DNA of 64,000 bases from Actinomycetes bacterium (lineage in GTDB: Bacteria > Planctomycetota > Phycisphaerae > JAACET01). Every line of letters begins with the position of its first letter. Within the stretch, counting starts at the first letter, position 1. Position numbers and translations under genes: made by a program. A model generated the notes under the pieces. It searched no databases and had not been told where the DNA came from. It saw nothing but the letters and a program-made list of their open reading frames with translations. Shown here in pieces: positions 8,969 through 16,441 of this stretch. The stretch spans positions 124,001 to 188,000 of the forward strand of contig JAUXAG010000002.1 of NCBI GenBank assembly GCA_030614915.1. Direction: 5' to 3'.

Positions 8969-10711
8969 ATGGCGCTGTCACAGTCCGCTCTGGAACAGCT
9001 TAGAGGCAGGCCCATTGGCCGGATTCTGGTCAAAATGGGCAAGCTAACACGTGATAAGGTCCACGAGGCTTTGGAGATACAGAAGAAGAGGCCGGAGCGA
9101 ATCGGGCAAATCCTGATAGATTTGAAATATATTACCGCCGATGCTCTTCGGGAGGGTTTGGCGGCCCAGCGGGGGATGTGTTCGGTGGACCTGCTTGATC
9201 TGGAGGTGGACACCGAGGCCTTGAAGCTGATACCGGCGGAGATGGCCAACACCTACAAGGTTTTCCCGGTCAGCTACGTCAAAGAAGACAACCTGCTGAC
9301 GGTGGCGGTGACCGACCCGGACAACTTCCAAGCAACAGACTCGCTGAAAACGCTGATGGGCTTCAACATCGAAACGGTGCTGGCGGAGGAGGGGCCCCTG
9401 GAAAAGATGTTATCCAAACATTACCAGCAGGCGGAGGAGTCGGTAGGGGAGTTGATCCAGGAGATCAGCAGTTTAGGTGAGCTGAGCGAATTTGCGGATC
9501 GCGGGGAAAGCATCGACCTGGACCAGCTGATACAAATGGCCGAGTCGAATCCGATCAAGAAGCTGGTGAACATGGTTCTAATGCAGGCGATTCGAGAAAG
9601 GGCTTCGGACATTCACTTTGAGCCGTTCGAGAACGAGTACAAGATGCGTTACCGCATTGATAACGTGCTGTACGAGCTTGTTCCTCCGCCACGGCACATT
9701 GCCATGGCAATTTCCTCGCGTATTAAGGTGATGGCCAAGTTGAACATTGCCGAACGACGGATGCCTCAAGACGGGCGAATAGCGCTGACCGTGGGTAACA
9801 GGCCTGTGGACTTGCGGGTGTCGGTACTGCCGACCATGTTCGGCGAAAGCGTGGTGATGCGGGTGCTGGACCGCAGTAATCTGGCCTTGGACCTGGAAAA
9901 ACTGGGGATGCGAGATGACGACCTGCACGTATTCCGGCAACTGACGCACCGTCCGAACGGGATTATCGTGGTGACCGGTCCGACGGGCAGCGGCAAGACG
10001 ACGACACTGTATGCGGCTCTTTCGGAGCTGAACAACGTGGGGGTGAAAATCATCACCACGGAAAACCCGGTGGAATACGATATCGACGGCTTAATCCAGG
10101 TGAACATCAGGCCGGAGATAGGTCTGACGTTCGATCGTTGTCTGCGCCACATTCTCCGGCAAGACCCGGATATCGTTCTGGTGGGGGAGATTCGCGACTT
10201 AGTAACAGCGGAGATGGCTGTGCAGGCTTCTCTGACCGGTCACATCGTATTTACGACCGTTCACACGACGGATTCTCCGAGCACCATTGCCCGTCTGCTG
10301 GATTTGGGGCTGGAATCGTACCTAATCGCCGCGACCATGGAAGGTGTAGTTGGCCAACGTTTGATCCGCAGGATCTGCCCCAAATGCAAGGAAGAATTCA
10401 CACCCACCGAAGAGATGCTGATGGAGCTGGAACTGACTCCTGAGGACGTAGAGGGCAGGACTTTTTACCGGGGGCGAGGTTGTGATAATTGCATGAACAG
10501 CGGGTACCGGGGGCGAATGGCGATTTTCGAGATAATGCTGCTCAATGACGATCTGCGGGACCTGGTAATTAGGCAGGTCTCAACGAACGTACTTCGCAGC
10601 GAAGCCCGGAAGATGGGGATGCGAACACTGAGAGAAGGCGGGTTACTGAGTATCTACGACGGGGTGACGACCATCGACGAGGTGGTCCGAGCAACGGTAA
10701 TGGAGACTTAG
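8969..10711 (+). CDS. Second PilB/GspE-family assembly ATPase
   Basis: A paralogue of the ATPase at 5965, 580 residues, with the same architecture. The MshEN-like repeats GRILVKMGKLTRDKV and RIGQILIDLKYIT lie in the first 55 residues, Walker A GPTGSGKTT starts at residue 337, Walker B is IVLVGEIRD, and the CPKC and CDNC pair makes the zinc element. An AAGGAAGGAG element lies upstream of the ATG. It is 58 bases before pilC, so this copy is the more likely partner of the pilC/pseudopilin operon. Two assembly ATPases plus PilT suggest either two filament systems or a division of labour. Confidence 0.9.
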   Translation: MALSQSALEQLRGRPIGRILVKMGKLTRDKVHEALEIQKKRPERIGQILIDLKYITADALREGLAAQRGMCSVDLLDLEVDTEALKLIPAEMANTYKVFPVSYVKEDNLLTVAVTDPDNFQATDSLKTLMGFNIETVLAEEGPLEKMLSKHYQQAEESVGELIQEISSLGELSEFADRGESIDLDQLIQMAESNPIKKLVNMVLMQAIRERASDIHFEPFENEYKMRYRIDNVLYELVPPPRHIAMAISSRIKVMAKLNIAERRMPQDGRIALTVGNRPVDLRVSVLPTMFGESVVMRVLDRSNLALDLEKLGMRDDDLHVFRQLTHRPNGIIVVTGPTGSGKTTTLYAALSELNNVGVKIITTENPVEYDIDGLIQVNIRPEIGLTFDRCLRHILRQDPDIVLVGEIRDLVTAEMAVQASLTGHIVFTTVHTTDSPSTIARLLDLGLESYLIAATMEGVVGQRLIRRICPKCKEEFTPTEEMLMELELTPEDVEGRTFYRGRGCDNCMNSGYRGRMAIFEIMLLNDDLRDLVIRQVSTNVLRSEARKMGMRTLREGGLLSIYDGVTTIDEVVRATVMET

Positions 10712-10769
10712 CTAATGATTGATAAGCAACCACCGTCGTTATTCGACGGTCATCCGGCAGGAGGTCGTT

Positions 10770-12026
10770 ATGCCTACTTACAAATATGAATCGATGAATG
10801 CCAGCGGTCAGGAAGTCAAGGGGGAAATCCAGGCGACTTCGGGCGAGGAAGCAATCAGCAAGGTGCGGAACATGGGCCTGTTCCTGACCAAAGAACCGCA
10901 GCAGGTTTCGGCGCGGAAGGTGGAGGCCGTGGCTGGGGTGCCTACCAAGAAGGTTTCGACCCCCATGGGTCGAGTCTCACAGAAGCAACTGACGCAGTTC
11001 ACGCGGCAATTGTCAACTTTGATCGATGCCGGTTTACCGATTCTGCGGTGTCTGACCATTCTGGAACAGCAGCAAAAGCCGGGGGTACTTCGGGTAACGC
11101 TACGGCGGACGCGGGAAGACGTGGAAGGTGGTGCGAGCTTGTCCGAAGCAATGGGTCGGCATCCGAAAGCTTTCGACCGTTTGTACGTGAACATGGTAGC
11201 GGCTGGGGAGACCGGCGGAGTGCTGGACACGATTCTCTCGCGTCTGGCTGATTTTCTGGAAAAAGCCCAGTGGCTCCGTCGGCGGGTAATCGGGGCGATG
11301 ATCTATCCCATAGCGGTGATCGTGGTGGCGGCGTTGATCGTTACGGGGATCATGGTCAAAGTGATTCCGGAGTTTGAGTCGATTTTCGAGGATATGGGAA
11401 CGGATCTGCCAAAGGTCACGCTAATGCTGCTGGGTATGTCTCGGTGGTTTGCCCGTGGCGGTTGGCTGGTGGTGTTATTTGCGCCCTTGGGGGTTTTTAT
11501 TCTTTCACGGATTTTGCGTTTGAGCCGGGGCGGGCGAATGCTGACCGACAAGATAAAGCTGCGGATTCCGCTGGTGGGCAAGATTCTGTCCAAGACAGCC
11601 GTAGCCCGTTTTACGAGAACTCTGGGAACGCTGATCGAGGCTGGTGTTCCGATCCTGGAGGCTTTGAACATCACCCGGAACACATCGGGCAACGAAGTTT
11701 TCGCCCGGGCGATAGGTGAAGTGCACGACTCTGTGCGTGAGGGTGAGACCTTTGCGGATCCTTTGCGTGCTTCGAAGGTCTGCGATCCTATCGTGGTCAA
11801 CATGGTGGACGTGGGGGAAGAAACGGGGGATCTGGATAAGATGCTTCTGAAAGTGGCGGACAACTACGACGAAGAGGTTGACGCAACAGTAACGGCGATG
11901 GTTTCGGTGATTGAGCCGATTATGGTGGTGGCGCTGGGGGTAATCGTGGGTTTCATCGTGCTGGGCATCTTTTTACCGCTGCCGAAGATGATTGAAGGCG
12001 CCACCGGCGCGGCTGGTGGTAGATAG
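10770..12026 (+). CDS. PilC/GspF-family inner-membrane platform protein
   Basis: The inner-membrane platform on which the assembly ATPase acts. The start ATG at 10770 is fixed by CAGGAGG at 10757-10763, giving 418 residues beginning MPTYKYESMNASGQEVKGEI, the family opening. Two GspF domains are visible: the first begins near QLTQFTRQLSTLIDAGLP and the second near ARFTRTLGTLIEAGVPILEAL, each followed by hydrophobic segments (about residues 155-190, 225-245 and 375-405). It joins the ATPase upstream to the pseudopilins downstream. Confidence 0.92.
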   Translation: MPTYKYESMNASGQEVKGEIQATSGEEAISKVRNMGLFLTKEPQQVSARKVEAVAGVPTKKVSTPMGRVSQKQLTQFTRQLSTLIDAGLPILRCLTILEQQQKPGVLRVTLRRTREDVEGGASLSEAMGRHPKAFDRLYVNMVAAGETGGVLDTILSRLADFLEKAQWLRRRVIGAMIYPIAVIVVAALIVTGIMVKVIPEFESIFEDMGTDLPKVTLMLLGMSRWFARGGWLVVLFAPLGVFILSRILRLSRGGRMLTDKIKLRIPLVGKILSKTAVARFTRTLGTLIEAGVPILEALNITRNTSGNEVFARAIGEVHDSVREGETFADPLRASKVCDPIVVNMVDVGEETGDLDKMLLKVADNYDEEVDATVTAMVSVIEPIMVVALGVIVGFIVLGIFLPLPKMIEGATGAAGGR

Positions 12027-12046
12027 GGGCCAAGAGTTTTTGGCGT

Positions 12047-12601
12047 ATGGGAAAGACAGCAATGTCTGGAAAAAGCCGACAAGCTTGGGGCCGGAACTGC
12101 AAAGGGGCTCTTGCGGCCGAGGAGCCGGAGCCAAGGGGTTTGGGTCTGCTGGGGCTGATGGGATGGCTGGGCTTTTTGGTTATTCTGCTGGTGGGGGTAG
12201 TGGCAGCGGCGAACTGGGCGAGGCAATCGGGCCGGCAGAAGTTGACCCGCCAATGCCTAAATGCCCTGGGGGAGGCATTGGTTGCCTACAGACAGGCGGA
12301 GGGAGAATTTCCGCCGACGGTTTCCAGCAGTGCCGAGCTGGTGAAATACTTGAAGTCGGTGCCCCCAGCCCAGCAGCGCCTGGAGGAGATGGCAGAGCAC
12401 GTTTTTGATACTACGAGCAGGGGCCCGGAGATATTGGACGGTTGGGGCAGGCCTTTGCGATATGTTTTTGACGGTGGAGCGGGGCAAAGGCCCGAATTGA
12501 AATCGCAGGGCCCAGACCCGGATGATCCGGCAGACGATATCTATGCCGAGGGTCTGCAGGCGGTTTTTATAGGGGACTCGGCTAAAGAGGCAGTGCAATG
12601 A
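12047..12601 (+). CDS. Membrane-anchored GspG-like protein without a prepilin leader
   Basis: A 184-residue protein with one hydrophobic segment (about residues 34-54) and a soluble domain whose C-terminal part, GWGRPLRYVFDG followed by SQGPDPDDPADDI, resembles the C-terminus of GspG major pseudopilins. The usual cleavage motif (G or A, then FTLIELL) is absent, so it is probably not processed by prepilin peptidase in the normal way. It begins 21 bases after pilC and its stop overlaps an alternative start of the next gene. It may be an assembly factor or a degenerate pseudopilin; function unknown. A second ATG at 12062 is possible. Confidence 0.65.
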   Translation: MGKTAMSGKSRQAWGRNCKGALAAEEPEPRGLGLLGLMGWLGFLVILLVGVVAAANWARQSGRQKLTRQCLNALGEALVAYRQAEGEFPPTVSSSAELVKYLKSVPPAQQRLEEMAEHVFDTTSRGPEILDGWGRPLRYVFDGGAGQRPELKSQGPDPDDPADDIYAEGLQAVFIGDSAKEAVQ

Positions 12602-12636
12602 GTTTTTTTGAGGTTCTTTCAAGAAAGGATGAAACT

Positions 12637-13386
12637 ATGTTTGGCAAACAAAATCGAAAAGCATTCACGCTGATTGAGCTGCTGGTGGTGGTGGCGATTA
12701 TCGCCCTGTTGGTAAGCATCATGGTCCCGGCCGTCCAGAACGCCATGAACGTCGCCAAAGACGGGGTGGTCGGAACCCAATTGCATAACATCCAGGTGGG
12801 TCTGGAAATGTTCAAGCATGATACAGTGGCAGGTGCTGGCTATTACCCGCCGAGCGATATTGTGGCTGATAGTCCGGACAAATCGGGGGCCCAGTTATTG
12901 TGCGATTTTCTGATGGGCTTAGACCTCAGAGGCTACGACCCATTATACGATCCAGTATCAGGACTAGGCTTTGATCCAGACAACCCCAGGCGCGGACCGT
13001 ACATCAAGCTGGGAACAGTTGAGTTTGAAGCGTATGGTGGGACCTATATTATGAAGTGTAAGTGGGGCTCGCCTATTCTCTACTACAGGGCTGCGCCCGG
13101 GACGACGCTGAGGGACGGTATAGCCGTTATCTACCGCGCGCGGGACAATGACCAGTTTATTAGGGATTATACGGGACGTACCGGACTGGACACTGATCCT
13201 TTGGCCGACAGTGCCCCCACGCCCGGCTATGGCCAGTATGGCGAATTCTTTGAGTATATCACAGATCCGCAGCTTCCCGGTGCCCCTCTGCCGTATAACC
13301 CGGACACTTTCATTCTGGTCAGTGCCGGCAGGGACGGAATCTACGGCAATGAGGACGATGTGTTTAATTTTGAACAACGAGAGTAG
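12637..13386 (+). CDS. GspG-type pseudopilin
   Basis: A 249-residue type II secretion/pilin-like protein. The leader MFGKQNRK is followed by AFTLIELLVVVAIIALLV, a standard prepilin signal with Ala rather than Gly before the cleavage site, and a hydrophobic assembly helix. The C-terminus SAGRDGIYGNEDDVFNF matches the acidic calcium-binding loop of GspG proteins. I chose ATG at 12637 because AAGGA lies 7 bases upstream; an upstream in-frame ATG at 12598 would place the helix too far in. At 249 residues it is longer than classical GspG (about 140), a size common in planctomycetes. Confidence 0.8.
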   Translation: MFGKQNRKAFTLIELLVVVAIIALLVSIMVPAVQNAMNVAKDGVVGTQLHNIQVGLEMFKHDTVAGAGYYPPSDIVADSPDKSGAQLLCDFLMGLDLRGYDPLYDPVSGLGFDPDNPRRGPYIKLGTVEFEAYGGTYIMKCKWGSPILYYRAAPGTTLRDGIAVIYRARDNDQFIRDYTGRTGLDTDPLADSAPTPGYGQYGEFFEYITDPQLPGAPLPYNPDTFILVSAGRDGIYGNEDDVFNFEQRE

Positions 13387-13477
13387 TTTTCAATCGTGGG
13401 GTTTGGGCGGTGGAGATTGGGCCAGGAGCGATGAAGATGTACCAACGAGCGGACAAGAGGGATTAGAAGCACAAAAC

Positions 13478-14077
13478 ATGCGAAATTCGAAACTCAAAAT
13501 TCGAAATTCGAAATCAACCGGCCTAAAGCCTGCTTTCACTCTGGTAGAAGTCCTGATAGTAGTGGCTATCCTGGCGGTGGTGGCGGTTGGGCTGGTGGGA
13601 GTGAGCGGCTATCTGCAGACCCAAAGCAGCATTGCCCTGACAGAAAAATGCGTGGAGCTTCTGAGCACAGCCGTGGCGGAGTTTTATGATATTACGGGAC
13701 ATTATCCGGTAGATAACTGGACTGTCACTAGCACGGATAGCACTTGCCGTATTTATAATGCTGTCAAAACCGGTGGGACCAGGAATCCGGCTCCGGACGA
13801 ACTCCTGTATTTGCAGTTGAGTCTTTTGCCGCAGACGCGGGAGATCATTTCCAAGCTGCCGAATCAACTGCTGGCCAAGCCCCTCGATCCCAGCAACAAC
13901 CTAATCACGGTTACATTGGCTGGTCAGACGAACCCTACGCCTTATCTGCGCTCAATTGTGGACCCATGGGGCGAGCCGCTCGATTACGACACGTCGGGTA
14001 GTTATCCGGTAATTCAATCCGGTGGGCCGGATGGTGATCTTGCGACCACAGAGGATAACATAAGCAATGCAGACTAG
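13478..14077 (+). CDS. GspG-like pseudopilin with repeat-encoded leader
   Basis: A 199-residue pseudopilin. The hydrophobic signal PAFTLVEVLIVVAILAVVAV starts at about residue 18, and the C-terminus DPWGEPLDYDTSGSYPVIQ followed by GGPDGDLATTEDNISNAD again resembles the GspG calcium loop. The basic leader is read from an AT-rich direct repeat (see 13481-13515). The start ATG at 13478 gives a leader of reasonable length; the frame is open further upstream but overlaps the preceding gene. The 3' end overlaps the next gene by 11 bases, so the two are translationally coupled. Confidence 0.75.
   Translation: MRNSKLKIRNSKSTGLKPAFTLVEVLIVVAILAVVAVGLVGVSGYLQTQSSIALTEKCVELLSTAVAEFYDITGHYPVDNWTVTSTDSTCRIYNAVKTGGTRNPAPDELLYLQLSLLPQTREIISKLPNQLLAKPLDPSNNLITVTLAGQTNPTPYLRSIVDPWGEPLDYDTSGSYPVIQSGGPDGDLATTEDNISNAD
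13481..13515. repeat. AT-rich short direct repeat inside a coding start
   Basis: Three imperfect copies of an AAATTCGAAA-type word lie immediately after the start codon of the pseudopilin gene and encode its basic leader (RNSK twice). The pattern is like small low-complexity repeats often seen between genes, here inside a coding region. Confidence 0.7.
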
Positions 14078-14696
14078 GCTGAATACATCTTTTTCAGGCC
14101 GGAGGCCGGAGACCGGAGTCTCAAGCCTCAAGCCTTACTACTCTGCGAAGCGGCGCTTCGCTGCGAAGCACGAGCAAGCCTCAAGCCTTCTTAGTTCCGC
14201 TTTTACGCTTGTTGAGCTACTGGTGGTGGTGGGCATTGTGGCGTTGGCTCTGGGGGCGCTTTTGCCGGCCTTGGGGGGCTTCTTCGACAGCGCCCGGGGC
14301 CCTGACGCCCGCAATCTGATATCGGCTCATCTGGCCGGGGCCAGAAATTATGCGGTGGCGAATAATGTAACTACGGCCCTGGTGTTCAGGGGGGATGATA
14401 AAGGTAAGCTTGTGCGGACATCAATGGTCCTGATCGAGCATACTCCCAGCGCGGCCTGGGAAACTACTTCCGTACCCGGCCGAAAGACTACGCACCTACC
14501 CGATAATATAGTCATCCATCCGCCTCTTTTAGGTACTCGCTCGGTGGAGATGTGTTTCTTGCCGACAGGTCAACTGACCACAATGGATGGCTCGGTGACG
14601 GAGTTCTACATTTATGATTATGTTGACAGCGACAATCCCAAAGAGCTGGACCATCTATCTATTAACTATTACACGGGGACGGTGATAGAACAATGA
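14067..14696 (+). CDS. GspH-like pseudopilin with long leader
   Basis: A 209-residue minor pseudopilin. The processing site is in SSAFTLVELLVVVGIVAL. About 45 residues precede it, far longer than the usual 6-25, and this leader is encoded by a low-complexity repeat block. The body (DARNLISAHLAGARNYAVANN) resembles the helix region of GspH minor pseudopilins. It overlaps its upstream neighbour by 11 bases and the downstream gene by 4 bases (ATGA). An alternative start closer to the hydrophobic helix is not obvious, so the long leader may be real or the true start may be a non-standard codon. Confidence 0.7.
   Translation: MQTRLNTSFSGRRPETGVSSLKPYYSAKRRFAAKHEQASSLLSSAFTLVELLVVVGIVALALGALLPALGGFFDSARGPDARNLISAHLAGARNYAVANNVTTALVFRGDDKGKLVRTSMVLIEHTPSAAWETTSVPGRKTTHLPDNIVIHPPLLGTRSVEMCFLPTGQLTTMDGSVTEFYIYDYVDSDNPKELDHLSINYYTGTVIEQ
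14096..14190. repeat. Low-complexity repeat block in a leader sequence
   Basis: The block contains GGCCGGAG-type words, two copies of TCAAGCCTCAAGCCTT (near 14120 and 14175), and a perfect 8-base inverted repeat GCGAAGCG/CGCTTCGC near 14145-14161. It encodes most of the leader of the pseudopilin starting at 14067. The reverse complement of the TCAAGCC word recurs near 16375. Confidence 0.7.
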
Positions 14697-15484
14697 CTAG
14701 CGAATCTCACAGACAATTACCTTCCCTCCGCCTTTCGCCTTTCTTGCTGCAGCCTACGGCCTACAGCCTAAAGCCTGGTCTTAGTTTAGTGGAGCTGCTG
14801 ATAGCTATTGGGATTCTGGGGGTAACGATGATGCTGATCGGGGCGGCCTTTCCGGCAGGCGTGGCCATGAGTATAGCCGTCAGCGATGAGACCACATCCC
14901 AAGCAGTTTTCCAAAAGGCCCTGGCAGAGATCAAAGCCAATCTGAGCAGCAGTGGTATTGCTGCCGTTGCGCCTAACCCGTTAACCGTTGTTGACTATAA
15001 TGTACTTGGAACGACCGAGGAGGAAATCCTGGAGTCGCGGCAGTTGACTGATACGAGTCCGTTTTCCTGGGCGGCCCTAGTGCGGCCGCTTGACGACAGC
15101 AATACAGGCCCGATGGGGAATCTCTGCCAAGTCGTCGTAGTTGTTTCCCGCCAGAAAATCAAAAAAGATACCAGTGGCAATGTGCTACTTCCAGACTTAC
15201 AAAGCGTGAATTGTACGGGCTCGGAGCCTGATGCTCGGACACTGACAATAGGCACAGGTTCTAGCATGGTGCCGAATGGCGGCTACATAATCGATGAAAC
15301 TACTGGGACGGCTTATATCATAGTCTCGTGGGATGAAGGCAGCAAGAAGGTTATGACTTTGAGTACTCCGCCGAGCGGCGCAACGGGAAACTTCTGGGTG
15401 GTTCCGGGGCCTTATGACGGGACCAATTACGGTCGGAAGTCGCCGGCGATTCGGGTTTTTCAGGCCATGCTGTATTTGCCGTGA
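14693..15484 (+). CDS. GspI-like pseudopilin
   Basis: A 263-residue pseudopilin. The processing site is in LKPGLSLVELLIAIGILGVTM, with Gly before and the conserved Glu at position 5 of the mature protein. The soluble part (ETTSQAVFQKALAEIKANLSS) shows no recognisable enzymatic motif. The start overlaps the preceding stop as ATGA. The roughly 30-residue leader is again encoded by a repeated GCCTACAGCC-type sequence. GspI is assigned by gene order and signal type only. Confidence 0.68.
   Translation: MTSESHRQLPSLRLSPFLLQPTAYSLKPGLSLVELLIAIGILGVTMMLIGAAFPAGVAMSIAVSDETTSQAVFQKALAEIKANLSSSGIAAVAPNPLTVVDYNVLGTTEEEILESRQLTDTSPFSWAALVRPLDDSNTGPMGNLCQVVVVVSRQKIKKDTSGNVLLPDLQSVNCTGSEPDARTLTIGTGSSMVPNGGYIIDETTGTAYIIVSWDEGSKKVMTLSTPPSGATGNFWVVPGPYDGTNYGRKSPAIRVFQAMLYLP
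14720..14778. repeat. Pyrimidine-rich repeat in a leader sequence
   Basis: Reiterated CCGCCTTTCGCCTTTC and GCCTACGGCCTACAGCC words lie just after the start codon at 14693 and encode the leader of that pseudopilin. Confidence 0.65.
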
Positions 15485-15493
15485 AAAGAAAGA

Positions 15494-15515
15494 CCTCACC
15501 ACGAAGGACACGAAG
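15494..15515. repeat. Short repeat providing a ribosome binding site
   Basis: A CACGAAGGACACGAAG-type word, similar to short intergenic repeats found in many planctomycete assemblies, sits in the 30-base gap. It carries AAGGA 6 bases before the GTG at 15515. Confidence 0.5.
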
Positions 15516-16369
15516 TGAAAATAATGGGCAATTCATACAGAAATTTTAACTCAGGCAGGGCGAGTGGTTTTACGCTGGCGGAGATGCTGGTGGCTGTGGG
15601 GATGGGGGTGATGCTGGTGGTAGCGGCCGCGGGGGTTTTCTCGCTGGCTACGCAGGCCGTGGGCAGCTCCCAGGCCAATACCCAAATCAACAGCAAGCTG
15701 CGGGTTTTATACTCCTGGCTGGATCGGGACTTCGCCCGCATCCGACTCGATGGACCTTTGGTTTTGTATCCACAGGAAAAAAACTTTGGCGGGGGGAACA
15801 CGAGAATTGATCAGGCGTGTTTTCTAATTTCCGGCGACATACCCTCCATGCGTACATCCAATAGCGCCAGTCTGGCTATCATTCTGTATGGCCCTGACAG
15901 TATTACTAATAATGCTTCCCTAAATGATCCCTACGAATGGGTCTTTACTCGCCGGGGCACACTCATCGTAGGCGATTCAACTGGTGGAGCAGATATTAAG
16001 CAGTCTTCCTTTGCTGGCCTGATAGCTAATGATGTAGCGGGACAAGCGGCATGGAACGCAGGTTGGACCAAACCTGACTTTTACTATGATTCAGCCTCTG
16101 GCCGCTACTTGTTCACTGACGCAACTCAACTGCCTACTTATTTGGTGGGTAATGTTACAAGCTTTAAGATTATCCAGTATTACATGGCTGGCGATACCGA
16201 GCCAATCGAGTATGACTCGACCGAATGGCCTGCGGGAACGCATATGACATTTACTCCTACGGATCCCAAGCCGGCGTGGATAGAGTTTGAGATAGTGCTG
16301 CGGGATTCGAACAATCGGCTGCAAGAAGGATATACGAGTAGATATCGGGTGAATTTGCCGAGCCGATAA
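15515..16369 (+). CDS. GspJ-like pseudopilin
   Basis: A 284-residue minor pseudopilin. The processing site is in SGFTLAEMLVAVGMGVML, with Gly-Phe cleavage, after a leader of about 18 residues. The region that follows (SKLRVLYSWLDRDFARIR) resembles GspJ proteins, which have a conserved helix with a D-x-R pattern. The GTG at 15515 has AAGGA 6 bases upstream; an ATG at 15524 is the alternative. It would cap the pseudofilament together with the GspI-like and GspK-like proteins. Confidence 0.72.
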   Translation: MKIMGNSYRNFNSGRASGFTLAEMLVAVGMGVMLVVAAAGVFSLATQAVGSSQANTQINSKLRVLYSWLDRDFARIRLDGPLVLYPQEKNFGGGNTRIDQACFLISGDIPSMRTSNSASLAIILYGPDSITNNASLNDPYEWVFTRRGTLIVGDSTGGADIKQSSFAGLIANDVAGQAAWNAGWTKPDFYYDSASGRYLFTDATQLPTYLVGNVTSFKIIQYYMAGDTEPIEYDSTEWPAGTHMTFTPTDPKPAWIEFEIVLRDSNNRLQEGYTSRYRVNLPSR

Positions 16370-16374
16370 CAAAG

Positions 16375-16434
16375 CAGGCTTGAGGCTTGAGGAAAAGAAG
16401 GTTTCGAATCGCGGATTGCGAATTGAAAAACAAA
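16375..16434. repeat. Low-complexity repeat between pseudopilin genes
   Basis: AGGCTTGAGGCTTGAG, the reverse complement of the word at 14120 and 14175, is followed by a TCGAATCGCGGATTGCGAAT-type stretch. It fills most of the gap before the GspK-like gene. Confidence 0.65.
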
Positions 16435-16441
16435 AGCATCT

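Noticed and set aside
12598-12636. Earlier start for the GspG-type pseudopilin
   Set aside because: It overlaps the previous stop but lacks a good ribosome binding site, while ATG 12637 has AAGGA at ideal spacing and gives a normal leader.
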